Shown here piece by piece: positions 7,629-15,982 of a stretch of 33,623 nucleotides of DNA. The notes under the pieces are model-generated. The model had not been told where the DNA came from. It ran no database searches and worked only from the letters and a program-made list of their open reading frames with translations. Source of the DNA: Propioniciclava tarda. GTDB lineage: Bacteria; Actinomycetota; Actinomycetes; Propionibacteriales; Propionibacteriaceae. The stretch is from positions 1-33,623 of the forward strand of contig NZ_FXTL01000024.1 of the NCBI RefSeq assembly GCF_900182665.1. The letters are read 5' to 3'. Every line of letters starts with the position of its first letter. The stretch's first letter is position 1. A program made the translations under genes and the position numbers.

Positions 7629-8251
7629 TGCGCCGCTGGCTAGCGGCGTTGGCCGCGGTCGGGCTGCTCGCGGGCTGCGCCGGTCCGGTCGCACCGAAGG
7701 TCCCGGGTGGGAGCCCGACCACGTCGGGGGCCGCGCCCGCGGCGTCCGACCCGACGCTGATCGCCCAACGCAAAGCCGCCGGGCTGCCGGACTGCGAGGT
7801 GACTGCCGGGGGCGCGACGCCGCTCCCGGTCGGGCTGCCCGACCTCGAACTGCGCTGCCTGGGCTCGGACCGCGCGGTGAACCTCGCGCAGCTGCGCGGG
7901 CGTCCGATGGTGATCAACGTGTGGGCGCAGTGGTGCGGTCCGTGCAGACAGGAGGCCCCCTCGTTCGCCCAGCTCGCGAAGCGGGCCGGAGACCGGGTCC
8001 GCGTGCTGGGGATCGACCTGGACGATCCAGATCCGGCGGCGGCGATCGAGTTCGCGCGGGCGTCCGGCTGGACCTACCCGCACCTGGTGGACGCGACGTC
8101 GCAGCTCAAGTCGAAGATGGCCATGGCCGGCATCCCGATCACCCTCTTCGTGGACGCCGAGGGTCGCGTCGTGCTGCGAAGGACCGGCGGGATCGAGTCG
8201 CCGGACGAGTTGCTCGGACTGGTCAAGGACTACCTCGGGGTGACGCTGTGA
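7628..8251 (+). CDS. TlpA-like thioredoxin-fold lipoprotein
   Basis: A 207-residue exported protein. The N-terminus [17 protein letters not shown] is a lipoprotein signal with lipobox LAGC (C17), followed by a Pro/Ser/Ala linker. The redoxin domain carries WAQWCGPC with the redox pair C103-C106, and the cis-proline side follows in MAGIPITLFVD. Such proteins reduce or isomerise extracytoplasmic thiols, for example in cytochrome c maturation. The ATG overlaps the nth stop (7626-7630). The gene order nth-thioredoxin-NUDIX is the same as in M. tuberculosis (Rv3674c-Rv3672c, from memory). The partner protein is unknown. An additional C56/C77 pair lies ahead of the active site. Confidence 0.88.
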   Translation: MRRWLAALAAVGLLAGCAGPVAPKVPGGSPTTSGAAPAASDPTLIAQRKAAGLPDCEVTAGGATPLPVGLPDLELRCLGSDRAVNLAQLRGRPMVINVWAQWCGPCRQEAPSFAQLAKRAGDRVRVLGIDLDDPDPAAAIEFARASGWTYPHLVDATSQLKSKMAMAGIPITLFVDAEGRVVLRRTGGIESPDELLGLVKDYLGVTL

Positions 8252-8943
8252 CCCCTGCTGGGCTGAGGCCGTTGCTCGAGGGACTGGCGACGCCGTCGGC
8301 CATGGAGGCGCTGATGATCGGGCGCGGGGCGTCCGGCACGATGCGGCGGGCGTCGGTGCTGGCGCTGCTGTGGCAGGACGCCTCATGTCCGACTCCTGCG
8401 TCGAGCACCGAATCGACGTCGGGGTTGGAGCCGCCGGGCGGCCTGCGCGTCGTGTTGATCGAGAAGAGCGCCCACCTGCGCAACCACGCCGGTCAGGTCG
8501 CCTTTCCCGGCGGTCGAATCGAGCCGGGGGAGTCGCCCGTCCAGGCGGCGCTTCGGGAGGCGTCCGAAGAGGTCGGCATCGAGGCGTCCGGGGTGGAGGT
8601 GCTCGGCGAACTGCCGCCGGCGAGCGTCATGGCGTCGGGGTTCGACGTGCACACGATCGTGGCCTGGTGGACGCGTCCGGTTGCGCTGCGGCCCGTCGAC
8701 GTCGGGGAGGTGGCGGCGGTCCACCAGGTGGCGGTGGCCGGCCTGCTCGACCCGGCCAACCGGGCCACCTGGGTGCTCGGGCAGACGCACTCGGGGCCGG
8801 TGTTCTGCGTCGGCGACCTGTTCATCTGGGGCCTGACCGGGCACCTGCTATCAGGGCTGTTCGAGCTGGCCGGCTGGACGCGTCCCTGGGACGCCTCGCG
8901 GTGCCTTGAGATTCCTCCGAGGTTCTTCCGCGGCCGCACCTGA
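8248..8943 (+). CDS. NUDIX hydrolase, CoA pyrophosphatase type
   Basis: This 231-residue protein has a perfect NUDIX box at 89-111 (G-x5-E-x7-REAxEE-x-GI form; here REASEEVGI). It is preceded by LRNHAGQVAFPGG, the upstream signature of CoA diphosphatases (NudL/UPF0035), which split CoA into phosphopantetheine and 3',5'-ADP. The GTG at 8248 overlaps the thioredoxin TGA by 4 bases; the frame upstream is a shadow. It is the fifth gene of the operon beginning at 6312. An insertion of about 15 Ser/Thr/Pro residues (47-62) separates the first strand from the core. CoA specificity is inferred from the motif. Confidence 0.88.
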   Translation: MTPAGLRPLLEGLATPSAMEALMIGRGASGTMRRASVLALLWQDASCPTPASSTESTSGLEPPGGLRVVLIEKSAHLRNHAGQVAFPGGRIEPGESPVQAALREASEEVGIEASGVEVLGELPPASVMASGFDVHTIVAWWTRPVALRPVDVGEVAAVHQVAVAGLLDPANRATWVLGQTHSGPVFCVGDLFIWGLTGHLLSGLFELAGWTRPWDASRCLEIPPRFFRGRT

Positions 8944-8980
8944 GGTGGACTTTGTCGGCGACCCCGGGAAGGATGGGCGC

Positions 8981-10675
8981 ATGGATCAGCAGTGGTGGAA
9001 GAGTGCGGTCGTCTATCAGATCTACCCGCGGTCGTTCGCGGACGCCGACGGCGACGGGGTGGGTGACCTGCGGGGCATCATCAACCACCTCGATCACGTC
9101 CACGCCCTGGGGGCCGACGTGGTGTGGCTGTCGCCGGTCTACCGCTCGCCGATGGACGACAACGGCTACGACATCTCCGACTACAACGACGTTGATCCGA
9201 GCTTCGGCACGCTGGCCGACCTCGACGAGCTGATCGCCGGCCTGCACGCCCGCGGCATGAAGCTCGTCATGGACCTTGTGGTCAACCACACCTCAGACGA
9301 GCACGCGTGGTTCACGGCGTCGCGCGACAAGGCGTCCGACAAGCGGGACTGGTACATCTGGCGACCGGCGCGTCCGGGGCACGAGCCGGGCACGCCGGGG
9401 GCCGAGCCGACCAACTGGTCGTCGTTCTTCGGGGGTCCGGCCTGGGAGTTCGACGAGGCGTCCGGCGAGTACTACCTGCACCTGTTCAGCCGCAAGCAGC
9501 CCGACCTGAACTGGGAGAACCCCGACGTGCGCGAGGCGGTGTACTCGATGATGCGGTGGTGGGTCGAACGCGGCGTCGACGGCTTCCGGATGGACGTCAT
9601 CAACCTGATCTCCAAGACCTACCCGTTGACGGACGGGGCGGTCGAGCCCGGTCAGCAGCTGAGCTTCGAGCTGGCGAAGGTGACCGACGGCCCGCGGCTG
9701 ATCGAGTTCCTCGAAGAGATGAACGCCGCCGTGGGGCTCCGTGAGAAGGCGCTGTTCACGGTGGGCGAGATGGTCGAGGTGGACGTCGAGCGGGCCCGGG
9801 CGTACACGTCGGAGAAGCATCCCCGGTTGAACATGGTCTTCACGTTCGAACACATGGGCCTCGACATGCAGCCGGGCTTCGACAAGTTCGTCCTCAAGCC
9901 GCTCCATCTGCCCGATCTCAAGAAGAACCTGGCGTCCTGGCAGGAGGGTCTGGCCGAGGAAGGCTGGAACTCCCTGTACTGGGACAACCACGATCAGCCG
10001 CGAGCGGTGTCCCGATTCGGCGACGACTCGCCCCGCCATCGGGTGGCGTCGGCGAAGACGCTGGCGACGGTCTTGCACCTGCACCGGGGCACGCCGTACG
10101 TGTACCAGGGCGAGGAACTCGGCATGACCAATGCCGGGTTCACCTCCATCGACCAGTACCGCGACATCGAGGCGCTCAACTACTATCAGGGGGCTCTCGC
10201 GGCCGGGGCGTCTGAGCAGGCCGTGCTGGCCGGGATGGCGTTCAAGACGCGCGACAACGGGCGCACTCCCATGTGTTGGTCGGACGCGCCCGGCGCCGGC
10301 TTCACGACGGGGACGCCCTGGATCGAGATCAACGCCAACGCCGCGGAGATCAACGCGGCGTCGCAGGTGGACGATCCCAGCTCAGTGTTCGCCCACTACC
10401 AGCGGCTGATCGAGCTGCGGCATACCAACGAGGTCGTGCGCGAAGGGCGGTTCGACCTGTTGCTGCCCGAGCACGAGCGGCTGTGGGTGTTCACGCGCAC
10501 GTGGGGTGACGAGCGGTTGCTCGTCATCGCGAACATGAGCTCGTTCGTGGTCGGGGTACCGATGGGCGACCTGCCCGATCTGGAGCACGCGCGGCTGATC
10601 CTGACCAACCTTCCCGGTGACGCCGACGACGTGCAGACCCTGGAGCCCTGGGAGTCGCGGGTCTACGCGCTGTAG
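8981..10675 (+). CDS. GH13 alpha-glucosidase / oligo-1,6-glucosidase
   Basis: This 564-residue cytoplasmic enzyme cleaves alpha-glucosidic bonds of short oligosaccharides. It opens with WWKSAVVYQIYPRSF and the calcium loop DADGDGVGD (21-29). The GH13 regions are DLVVNHTS (98-105), GFRMDVIN with nucleophile D205, FTVGEM with acid/base E263, and NHDQPR with D338. The stretch SFFGGPAWEFDE followed by YYLHLFSRKQPDLNW is typical of oligo-1,6-glucosidases and related enzymes. The ATG at 8981 follows GGAAGGA. No signal peptide is seen. It starts 37 bases after the NUDIX gene and is not part of the mycobacterial order, so it is a local insertion. Isomaltose, sucrose and trehalose are all possible substrates. 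Confidence 0.9.
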   Translation: MDQQWWKSAVVYQIYPRSFADADGDGVGDLRGIINHLDHVHALGADVVWLSPVYRSPMDDNGYDISDYNDVDPSFGTLADLDELIAGLHARGMKLVMDLVVNHTSDEHAWFTASRDKASDKRDWYIWRPARPGHEPGTPGAEPTNWSSFFGGPAWEFDEASGEYYLHLFSRKQPDLNWENPDVREAVYSMMRWWVERGVDGFRMDVINLISKTYPLTDGAVEPGQQLSFELAKVTDGPRLIEFLEEMNAAVGLREKALFTVGEMVEVDVERARAYTSEKHPRLNMVFTFEHMGLDMQPGFDKFVLKPLHLPDLKKNLASWQEGLAEEGWNSLYWDNHDQPRAVSRFGDDSPRHRVASAKTLATVLHLHRGTPYVYQGEELGMTNAGFTSIDQYRDIEALNYYQGALAAGASEQAVLAGMAFKTRDNGRTPMCWSDAPGAGFTTGTPWIEINANAAEINAASQVDDPSSVFAHYQRLIELRHTNEVVREGRFDLLLPEHERLWVFTRTWGDERLLVIANMSSFVVGVPMGDLPDLEHARLILTNLPGDADDVQTLEPWESRVYAL

Positions 10676-10805
10676 AGCGGGATGGCGGGCTGAGGTCTGT
10701 TCCGGAACCCGCTGAGACGTCACGGACATCGCGCCCGACGGGGACAGCGGCGTTCTGCCGGTCGTGTCCTCCTCGGCAGCGCCATGGACGCCGCCCGGCG
10801 CCGTG

Positions 10806-11333
10806 CTACGAGGCGTCCGACTCGGGGCGGTCGGTGAGGTGCTTGGGGCCGGAGAAAACGGTCACGATCTGGCCGGTCTCGTCGCGCGTGATGACTTTCT
10901 TGCCGCGCGTGGCGATGAGGCGGACGTTGGCGAGCCCGGTGTCGGCGGCTCCGCCGACGGCGTCCACGGTCTTGCTGACCTGCTCCATGGCGGCCTGAGG
11001 CGTCCGGAGCTTCTTGACGTTCAGGAAGCCGAGCACGCCGAGGACGGCGGCGACCAAGAGGTAGACGCCCGCCGCGCACAGGAAGCCGAAGCCGAACGCG
11101 CCGACCGGGCTGGTGCGCTCCCAGAAGAGGTTCGTGAACGCGAAGCCGAGGCTGAGGAACAGCACGTTGACGGCGAGCGCTGCGACGAGGCCCGCTCCAG
11201 CGAGCAGTCCGGCGCCCAGGCCGGCCTTCTTCACGCCCGGGATGACCTCGGCCTTGGCGAGCTCGATCTCACCGCGCACGATCGTGCGGATATCTGACGT
11301 GATCTGGCTCACGGTGGACTCGATGTCGGCCAT
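10806..11333 (-). CDS. Holin-X-type (phage holin superfamily III) membrane protein
   Basis: A 175-residue protein of the actinobacterial Holin-X family (Phage_holin_3_6 type). It has an amphipathic N-terminus (STVSQITSDIRTIVRGEIELAKAE), two long hydrophobic segments (about 38-66 and 80-105), and a charged cytoplasmic tail. The ATG at 11333 has GAGGAGA upstream. It is a chromosomal housekeeping-type protein despite its name, and mycobacteria carry a relative near the tad cluster (Rv3669, from memory). Its role is unknown. The gap to the converging glucosidase gene (10,676-10,805) shows no clear terminator. Confidence 0.75.
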   Translation of the reverse strand: MADIESTVSQITSDIRTIVRGEIELAKAEVIPGVKKAGLGAGLLAGAGLVAALAVNVLFLSLGFAFTNLFWERTSPVGAFGFGFLCAAGVYLLVAAVLGVLGFLNVKKLRTPQAAMEQVSKTVDAVGGAADTGLANVRLIATRGKKVITRDETGQIVTVFSGPKHLTDRPESDAS

Positions 11334-11363
11334 GGGTGTCTCCTCGCTGCGACTGCGTTCATG

Positions 11364-12161
11364 CTAGCCGGGCCGTGAGGCGTCCGATAGCGGATGCCTT
11401 GACAGGCTGATCGAGAGCCCGTCGTCCGGCAGATTGAGTGCAGAGGTGAATTCCGTGTGGTCGACGTAGCCGCGCCAGCAGGCGACGCGGTAGGGCAGCA
11501 GCAGCGGCTCGGGCGCCCGGGCGGACGACTCGTACAGGGCCTCGACTTCGGTCAGCAGCGGGTTGAGGCGTTCGGCCTCCAGGCGCGGGAAGCGTCGGCG
11601 GACCATGTCGATCAGGCCATCGCGGGTCGTGGGGGCCCAGAGGCGGAAGTCCTTGCGCTCCACCTCGGGGAAATACGGGCTCTCGGCCAGGTGGTCGACG
11701 GCCGCGGACCCGTAGTCGCCGGCCATGGCGTCCGGGTCGACGGTCCGCATCAGCTTGACGAGCCGGCGGACCCAGGGCACCGAGTCGTCCCGGATCGTGT
11801 ACGCGATCGCCAGGTGGCCGCCTGGGCGGAGCACGCGGGCCAGCTCGGGCAGCGCCGCGCCGGCGTTGAGGGTGTGGAAGCTCTGGTTGATCAGCACCAC
11901 ATCGAAGGCGCACGGGACGAAGGGCAGCGCGGACGCCTCCGACACTGTCGGCAGGGCGCGGGGGGCATGCGCCAGCAGGCGCCGGACGCCGCTCGGATCG
12001 GGGTCCGCCGCGGTCAGGATGTCGCCGCGCTCGTCCAGCGTGGCCATCAGCGGGGCGCAGGTGCGGCCCAGAGCCAGGACGTGACCGCCCTTGGCGCCGA
12101 CGAGCCAGTCCAGGGCGTTGGCGGGGAACGTCGACTGGATGCGGGCGGTCATGGGGGTCAT
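11364..12161 (-). CDS. Class I SAM-dependent methyltransferase, degenerate motif I
   Basis: A 265-residue Methyltransf_11-like protein. The SAM-binding glycine loop is degenerate (GHVLALGRTCAPLMATL in place of VLDLGCGTG). The later motifs are clear: acidic AADPDP, FDVVLINQSFHTL and LARVLRPGGHLAIAY. The target is unknown. I take the ATG at 12161; ATG 12152 is also possible and neither has a strong ribosome site. It is divergent from the tad cluster across a short gap that holds the conserved 57-bp element. Loss of glycines in motif I may mean altered cofactor binding. Confidence 0.65.
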   Translation of the reverse strand: MTPMTARIQSTFPANALDWLVGAKGGHVLALGRTCAPLMATLDERGDILTAADPDPSGVRRLLAHAPRALPTVSEASALPFVPCAFDVVLINQSFHTLNAGAALPELARVLRPGGHLAIAYTIRDDSVPWVRRLVKLMRTVDPDAMAGDYGSAAVDHLAESPYFPEVERKDFRLWAPTTRDGLIDMVRRRFPRLEAERLNPLLTEVEALYESSARAPEPLLLPYRVACWRGYVDHTEFTSALNLPDDGLSISLSRHPLSDASRPG

Positions 12162-12195
12162 CGTACGAGGCGCTGAGGGCGGCCGCTGGCGAGAG

Positions 12196-12252
12196 TTATC
12201 CACAGATTTCGCGCGGATGACAGAAATCGGGCCCCGGCGCCCAATGTGTGGG
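12196..12252 (+). promoter_or_regulatory. 57-bp upstream element, copy A (before ssd-tadABC)
   Basis: This aligns without gaps to copy B at 15884-15940 (about 45 of 57 identical). Shared blocks are TTATCCACAGATTTCG, AGAAATCGG and CGCCCAATGTGTGGG. TTATCCACA equals the classic DnaA box. GATTTC and GAAATC form an inverted repeat 12 bases apart. TGACAG and CAATGT, 18 bases apart, could be a weak -35/-10 pair, with the GTG at 12254 seven bases after the latter. Function is inferred from its repeated position before two pilus units. Confidence 0.6.
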
Positions 12253-12253
12253 C

Positions 12254-13297
12254 GTGAAGACAGCTCGATTCGTCCTGCTCACGCGGGAAGAGGCCATTTC
12301 GGACGCCGTCGGCGCGGCCGCGGCCGCCCACGGGGTGGAGGTCGAGGTGCTGGCCTCGGCGGACGCCGCCCTGAGTTCGTGGTCGTCCGCGGACGTCGTG
12401 CTCGTGGGCGGCGACCAGGCCGCGGCGCTGGCGTCCCATGGGCCCAAGGAGCGGACGGGCGTGTATCTGGTCGGGGGCGATCCGGCGCAACTGGGGCGCT
12501 GGTCGGTGCCGCTGGCCGGACGGGTCATCGTGCTGCCGGAGGGGCTCGCCGCCTTGTCGGCCGTGCTCGCCGAGGACCGAGGGCTCGGTGCGCCGGTGGT
12601 GGCCGTCGTGGGTGGATCGGGCGGCATCGGCGCCTCGACGGTCGCGGCGGGCCTCGCGGTCAGCGCGCGGCGTCGTGGGCTGACCGCGGCTCTGGTCGAC
12701 CTGGATCCGGTGGGCGGTGGCGTCGACCTGCTGCTGGGCGCCGAACGGACGCCGGGCTGGCGTTGGCCCGATCTGCTCGGGGCGCGAGGGGAGGTCACCG
12801 ATGTGCGCCGGTTCCTGCCGCAGGTGGACGGCCTCACGGTGGTGTCGATGGGACGCCCCGTCCGGGGTGGTCCTGCGGGCGAGGTGCCCTCGGGGGAGTC
12901 GATCAAGGCGGTGCTCGGGGCGCTGGGCCGACATCACGATCTGGTGGTCGCGGACGTGGGGCGGGTGCCGATCGCCGGCGCGCGTCCGGTCGTGGGGCGC
13001 TGCCGGATGAGCCTGGTGGTCACCGGGACGGGGGTCCGATCGGTGGCGGCGACCGCGTCCGTGCTGGGGGCCGTCGAACTGGCTGCGCCGGCTTTGGTGG
13101 TGCGGCAGCAGGGCGGCAGCAGGGTCCCGGCCGACGTGATCGGGCGGGCGCTCGGTCTGGCGGTGGCCGGGGTGCTGCGCGAGGACAAGGCATTGCGGCG
13201 CGGCGGCGAGGTGGGGGAGCCGCCCGGACGCGCGGGCCGCGGGCGGTGGCAGCGGGCGATAGGGCGCCTGCTCGATGGGCTGGCGGTGAAGTCGTGA
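12254..13297 (+). CDS. ssd: Ssd / CpaE-like MinD-family protein of the Tad cluster
   Basis: A 347-residue homologue of the actinobacterial CpaE-like proteins in helicase/secretion neighbourhoods (mycobacterial Ssd, Rv3660c). An N-terminal receiver-like region (about 1-110) precedes a MinD/ParA-like domain with VVAVVGGSGGIGASTVAAGLAV-type motif I, LVDLDPVGGG and LVVADVGRVP. The deviant Walker A lacks its lysines (GGSGGIGAST), so ATP turnover is doubtful. CpaE/TadZ proteins place the pilus machine at the pole, and Ssd has been linked to septum regulation. I choose GTG 12254, since GTG 12248 lies inside the conserved element. No Shine-Dalgarno is seen, consistent with a leaderless message. The stop overlaps the tadA GTG. 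Confidence 0.82.
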   Translation: MKTARFVLLTREEAISDAVGAAAAAHGVEVEVLASADAALSSWSSADVVLVGGDQAAALASHGPKERTGVYLVGGDPAQLGRWSVPLAGRVIVLPEGLAALSAVLAEDRGLGAPVVAVVGGSGGIGASTVAAGLAVSARRRGLTAALVDLDPVGGGVDLLLGAERTPGWRWPDLLGARGEVTDVRRFLPQVDGLTVVSMGRPVRGGPAGEVPSGESIKAVLGALGRHHDLVVADVGRVPIAGARPVVGRCRMSLVVTGTGVRSVAATASVLGAVELAAPALVVRQQGGSRVPADVIGRALGLAVAGVLREDKALRRGGEVGEPPGRAGRGRWQRAIGRLLDGLAVKS

Positions 13298-14433
13298 CGG
13301 TCGATCTCGTGCGGGTGCGCGAGCGGCTGAGCGCGCAGGGGCAACAGGCCGAGCCTGCCGCGGTCGCAGCCGCGCTCGAGTGGCTCGGGTACCTGGTGAG
13401 TGACGCGTCCGTGCTGGCCACGCTGGCCGAACTGCGGCGGGAGAGCCGCGGCGCGGGCCTGCTGGACGACTTGCTGGCGCTGCCTGGGGTGACCGACGTC
13501 GTGGTCAACGGGCCAGAGGAGGTGTTCGTTGATCGGGGGGAGGGGCTCGTGCCGGCGGGCGTCCGGTTCAACTCCGACGAGGACGTGCGCCGGCTCGCGG
13601 TCCGGCTGGCCGCCCGCGTGGGGCGGCGGCTGGACGATGGGCGTCCGTTCGTGGACGCTCGGCTGCCGGACGGCACCCGGGTCCACGCCGTGCTGGGCTG
13701 CCTGGCCGATCCGGGCACGTGCATCTCCTTGCGCGTCCCGTCGCGGGTGCGGCTCACGCTGGACGACTGGGAGGCGTCCGGATCGGTGACTGCGGTCGGA
13801 CGCGAGCTGCTCGCCGGCCTGATCGAGCGCAAGCGGGCCTTCCTCGTGGCGGGCGGCACCGGGTCGGGCAAGACCACGCTGCTGGCGTCCATGCTGGGGC
13901 TGGCGCCGCCGACCGACCGGCTCGTCATCGTGGAGGACTCCCGAGAGCTGAACCCCGACCACCCGCACTGCGTTCGGCTGGAGGCGCGTCCGGCCAACGC
14001 CGAAGGGGCCGGGGCGGTGACGCTCACCGATCTGGTGCGTCAGGCGCTGCGGATGCGTCCGGACCGGCTCATCGTGGGCGAGGTCCGCGGGGCCGAGCTG
14101 GTCGATCTGCTGGGCGCGCTGAACACCGGCCACGAGGGCGGCTGCGGCACGGTGCACGCGAACTCGACGGAGGCGGTCCCCGCTCGACTAGAGGCGTTGG
14201 GGGCGCTCGGGGGACTCGGCCGGGCGGCGGTGCATGCTCAGGCGGCGGCGGCGCTGGACGCCTGCCTCCAGGTGAAGCGCGCCACCGACGGACGGCGCTA
14301 CCTGGCCGAGATCGCCGTGCTGGAGGCCGGTGGCGACGGCCTGGTGCGGGCGTGCGCGGCGGCGTCCTTCGACGAGTCCGGACGCCTCCGGCGCGAGCCG
14401 TCCTTCGCGCGCCTCGAACGGCTGGTGGCCTGA
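13294..14433 (+). CDS. tadA: TadA/CpaF secretion ATPase
   Basis: This 379-residue hexameric motor drives Flp pilus assembly at the inner face of the membrane. It has the type II/IV secretion ATPase motifs: Walker [10 protein letters not shown] (187-195), Asp box [11 protein letters not shown], Walker [10 protein letters not shown] (258-266) and His box [12 protein letters not shown] (279-290). The N-terminal domain carries [20 protein letters not shown], typical of CpaF. The start GTG at 13294 overlaps the ssd stop by 4 bases; a much longer frame upstream is a GC-driven shadow of ssd. It is followed by tadB with a one-base overlap. Confidence 0.92.
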   Translation: MTVDLVRVRERLSAQGQQAEPAAVAAALEWLGYLVSDASVLATLAELRRESRGAGLLDDLLALPGVTDVVVNGPEEVFVDRGEGLVPAGVRFNSDEDVRRLAVRLAARVGRRLDDGRPFVDARLPDGTRVHAVLGCLADPGTCISLRVPSRVRLTLDDWEASGSVTAVGRELLAGLIERKRAFLVAGGTGSGKTTLLASMLGLAPPTDRLVIVEDSRELNPDHPHCVRLEARPANAEGAGAVTLTDLVRQALRMRPDRLIVGEVRGAELVDLLGALNTGHEGGCGTVHANSTEAVPARLEALGALGGLGRAAVHAQAAAALDACLQVKRATDGRRYLAEIAVLEAGGDGLVRACAAASFDESGRLRREPSFARLERLVA

Positions 14434-15230
14434 TGCTGTCGGCGTTGGCGGCGGGGCTGTTCGTGCTTGTCGCCTGGGAGTGCGCCGACCGGCGGCTGCT
14501 GCGCCGACTGGTCCCGGTGGCGCGGGAGCGTCCGGCCAGGCGGGCCCCGCGGCTGGGCTGGCTGGTGGTGGCTGCGCTGGCCGCCGGTGTCGTGTTGGCC
14601 GGTCTACTCGATGGACGCCGCGGCGCGGCCCTGGCGCTCGCGTCCGGGTGCGGACTGGCTGGGGCGCTCGGACTGCATCGCCGAGGCGTCCGACGAAAAC
14701 GTGCGTCCGCCGAGCAGGCTTCGGTGGCTCGCGCGGGCGAAGCACTGTCGGGACTGCTGGCGGTCGGCGCGGTGCCGGCCGTGGCGCTGGTTTCGGTTGC
14801 TGCGGAGCATCCGGTGTTGGCCGAGGCGGCCGCCGAACAGGAGATCGGCGGCGACGTGTGTTCGGCTCTGCGCCGCTCTGCCGGCCTGCCGGGGCGGCAA
14901 GGCCTGGCCGAGTTGGCGGCGGCTTGGCAGATCTCGGTGACGACGGGGGCATCCATGGCTCGCTCGATCGACGCGATCGCCGAGGAACTCCACCGGCGCC
15001 AGGAACTGGCGTCGACCGTGGCCGTCGAGCTCGCGGCCAGCCGCGCGGCGTCCCGGCTGCTCGCCGTGTTGCCGGTCGCCGGCATCGGTCTGGGCTACGG
15101 CTTCGGGGGCGATCCGGTCGCCTTTCTGACCGGAAACCCGCTGGGCCAGGCGTGCCTGGTGGTGGCGGTCACCCTCGCGGTGGCCGGACTGTGGTGGACC
15201 GACGCGCTCGCAGATCGGGCGAGCCGATGA
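14433..15230 (+). CDS. tadB: TadB-like pilus inner-membrane platform protein
   Basis: A 265-residue membrane protein with two hydrophobic segments near the N-terminus (1-17, 45-62). A central cytoplasmic T2SSF-like helical domain includes LAELAAAWQISVTTGASMARSIDAIAEEL. Two C-terminal membrane segments follow (about 209-228 and 240-258). This corresponds to the Rv3658c-type TadB, which pairs with TadC to form the platform that TadA turns. The ATG overlaps the tadA TGA by one base (14433), and the stop overlaps the tadC ATG by 4. Confidence 0.85.
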   Translation: MLSALAAGLFVLVAWECADRRLLRRLVPVARERPARRAPRLGWLVVAALAAGVVLAGLLDGRRGAALALASGCGLAGALGLHRRGVRRKRASAEQASVARAGEALSGLLAVGAVPAVALVSVAAEHPVLAEAAAEQEIGGDVCSALRRSAGLPGRQGLAELAAAWQISVTTGASMARSIDAIAEELHRRQELASTVAVELAASRAASRLLAVLPVAGIGLGYGFGGDPVAFLTGNPLGQACLVVAVTLAVAGLWWTDALADRASR

Positions 15231-15853
15231 CGTCGGCGCTGACGATGGAAGCCGTCGTCGCCGCGTTCGCGACCGCGGTCGCAGTGTGGCTGTGGCTGGG
15301 GGAGAACCCTCTTGACCGGCTGCGACCGGCCAGGGCTGCACCCGCGTGGTGGCCGTTTCGGCAAGGTAGGCCGCGGATCGAGTTCGGGACGCGGCGCGCC
15401 GCCGCTCGGGCGCAAGCCATCGCCGACGGCGTCCCGGTGGTGTGCGACCTGTTGGCGGTCTGCGTGGAGGCGGGTCGGCCAGCCCGGATTGCTTTGCGGG
15501 TCGTGGCCGAGGCGTCCGAGGAGCCCACCCGAGGCATTCTGCTGGGCATCAGCCACCAGATCGAGCTGGGCGTGGATGAGCTGCACGCCTGGCAGGCGCT
15601 GGCCAAGGAGCCCGGCTACCGAGGGGTGGCCAGGGATATGGCGCGGTCGGTGCGGTCCGGGGTGGCGTTGGGCGACCTGCTGCGCGGTCACGCTGCGCAG
15701 GCGCGGGCGTCCGCTGAGACGGCGGCTCGAGAGCGGGCGCGCCAGGTGGCCGTCAGCGGCGTGCTGCCGCTCGTGACCTGCTTCCTGCCCGCCTTCCTGC
15801 TGGTCGGTGTCGTGCCGATCTTCGGCGGAATCATCGGGCGCCTGCTCGGCTGA
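15227..15853 (+). CDS. tadC: TadC-like pilus inner-membrane platform protein
   Basis: A 208-residue protein with an N-terminal membrane segment (about 8-24) and a T2SSF domain (VCDLLAVCVEAG, then LGISHQIELGVDELHAW). A hydrophobic C-terminus (about 174-208, VSGVLPLVTCFLPAFLLVGVVPIF) completes it. It matches the Rv3657c-type TadC. The ATG at 15227 overlaps the tadB stop by 4 bases. The unit ssd-tadA-tadB-tadC ends here; a 129-base gap with copy B of the upstream element separates it from flp. Confidence 0.85.
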   Translation: MTSALTMEAVVAAFATAVAVWLWLGENPLDRLRPARAAPAWWPFRQGRPRIEFGTRRAAARAQAIADGVPVVCDLLAVCVEAGRPARIALRVVAEASEEPTRGILLGISHQIELGVDELHAWQALAKEPGYRGVARDMARSVRSGVALGDLLRGHAAQARASAETAARERARQVAVSGVLPLVTCFLPAFLLVGVVPIFGGIIGRLLG

Positions 15854-15883
15854 GGAGCGTGTGGGAGCGGCGCGATCGGGGAC

Positions 15884-15940
15884 TTATCCACAGATTTCGT
15901 CGACGTGAAAGAAATCGGCCCTTTCCGCCCAATGTGTGGG
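15884..15940 (+). promoter_or_regulatory. 57-bp upstream element, copy B (before flp)
   Basis: This is the paralogue of 12196-12252. TTATCCACA is at 15884-15892, the GATTTC/GAAATC inverted repeat follows, and the copy ends in CGCCCAATGTGTGGG. It lies 42 bases upstream of the flp ATG, leaving room for a leader with AAGGAG. The blocks kept in both copies suggest protein contacts; the differing stretches lie between them. Confidence 0.6.
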
Positions 15941-15982
15941 TGCGTCGCAAGAGGGCGGCGTCGAGGAACACAAGGAGTAGTC

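Noticed and set aside
10806-11333. Prophage, suggested by the holin-family protein
   Set aside because: No lysin, integrase, capsid or tail gene is nearby, and Holin-X proteins are ordinary chromosomal proteins in actinobacteria.
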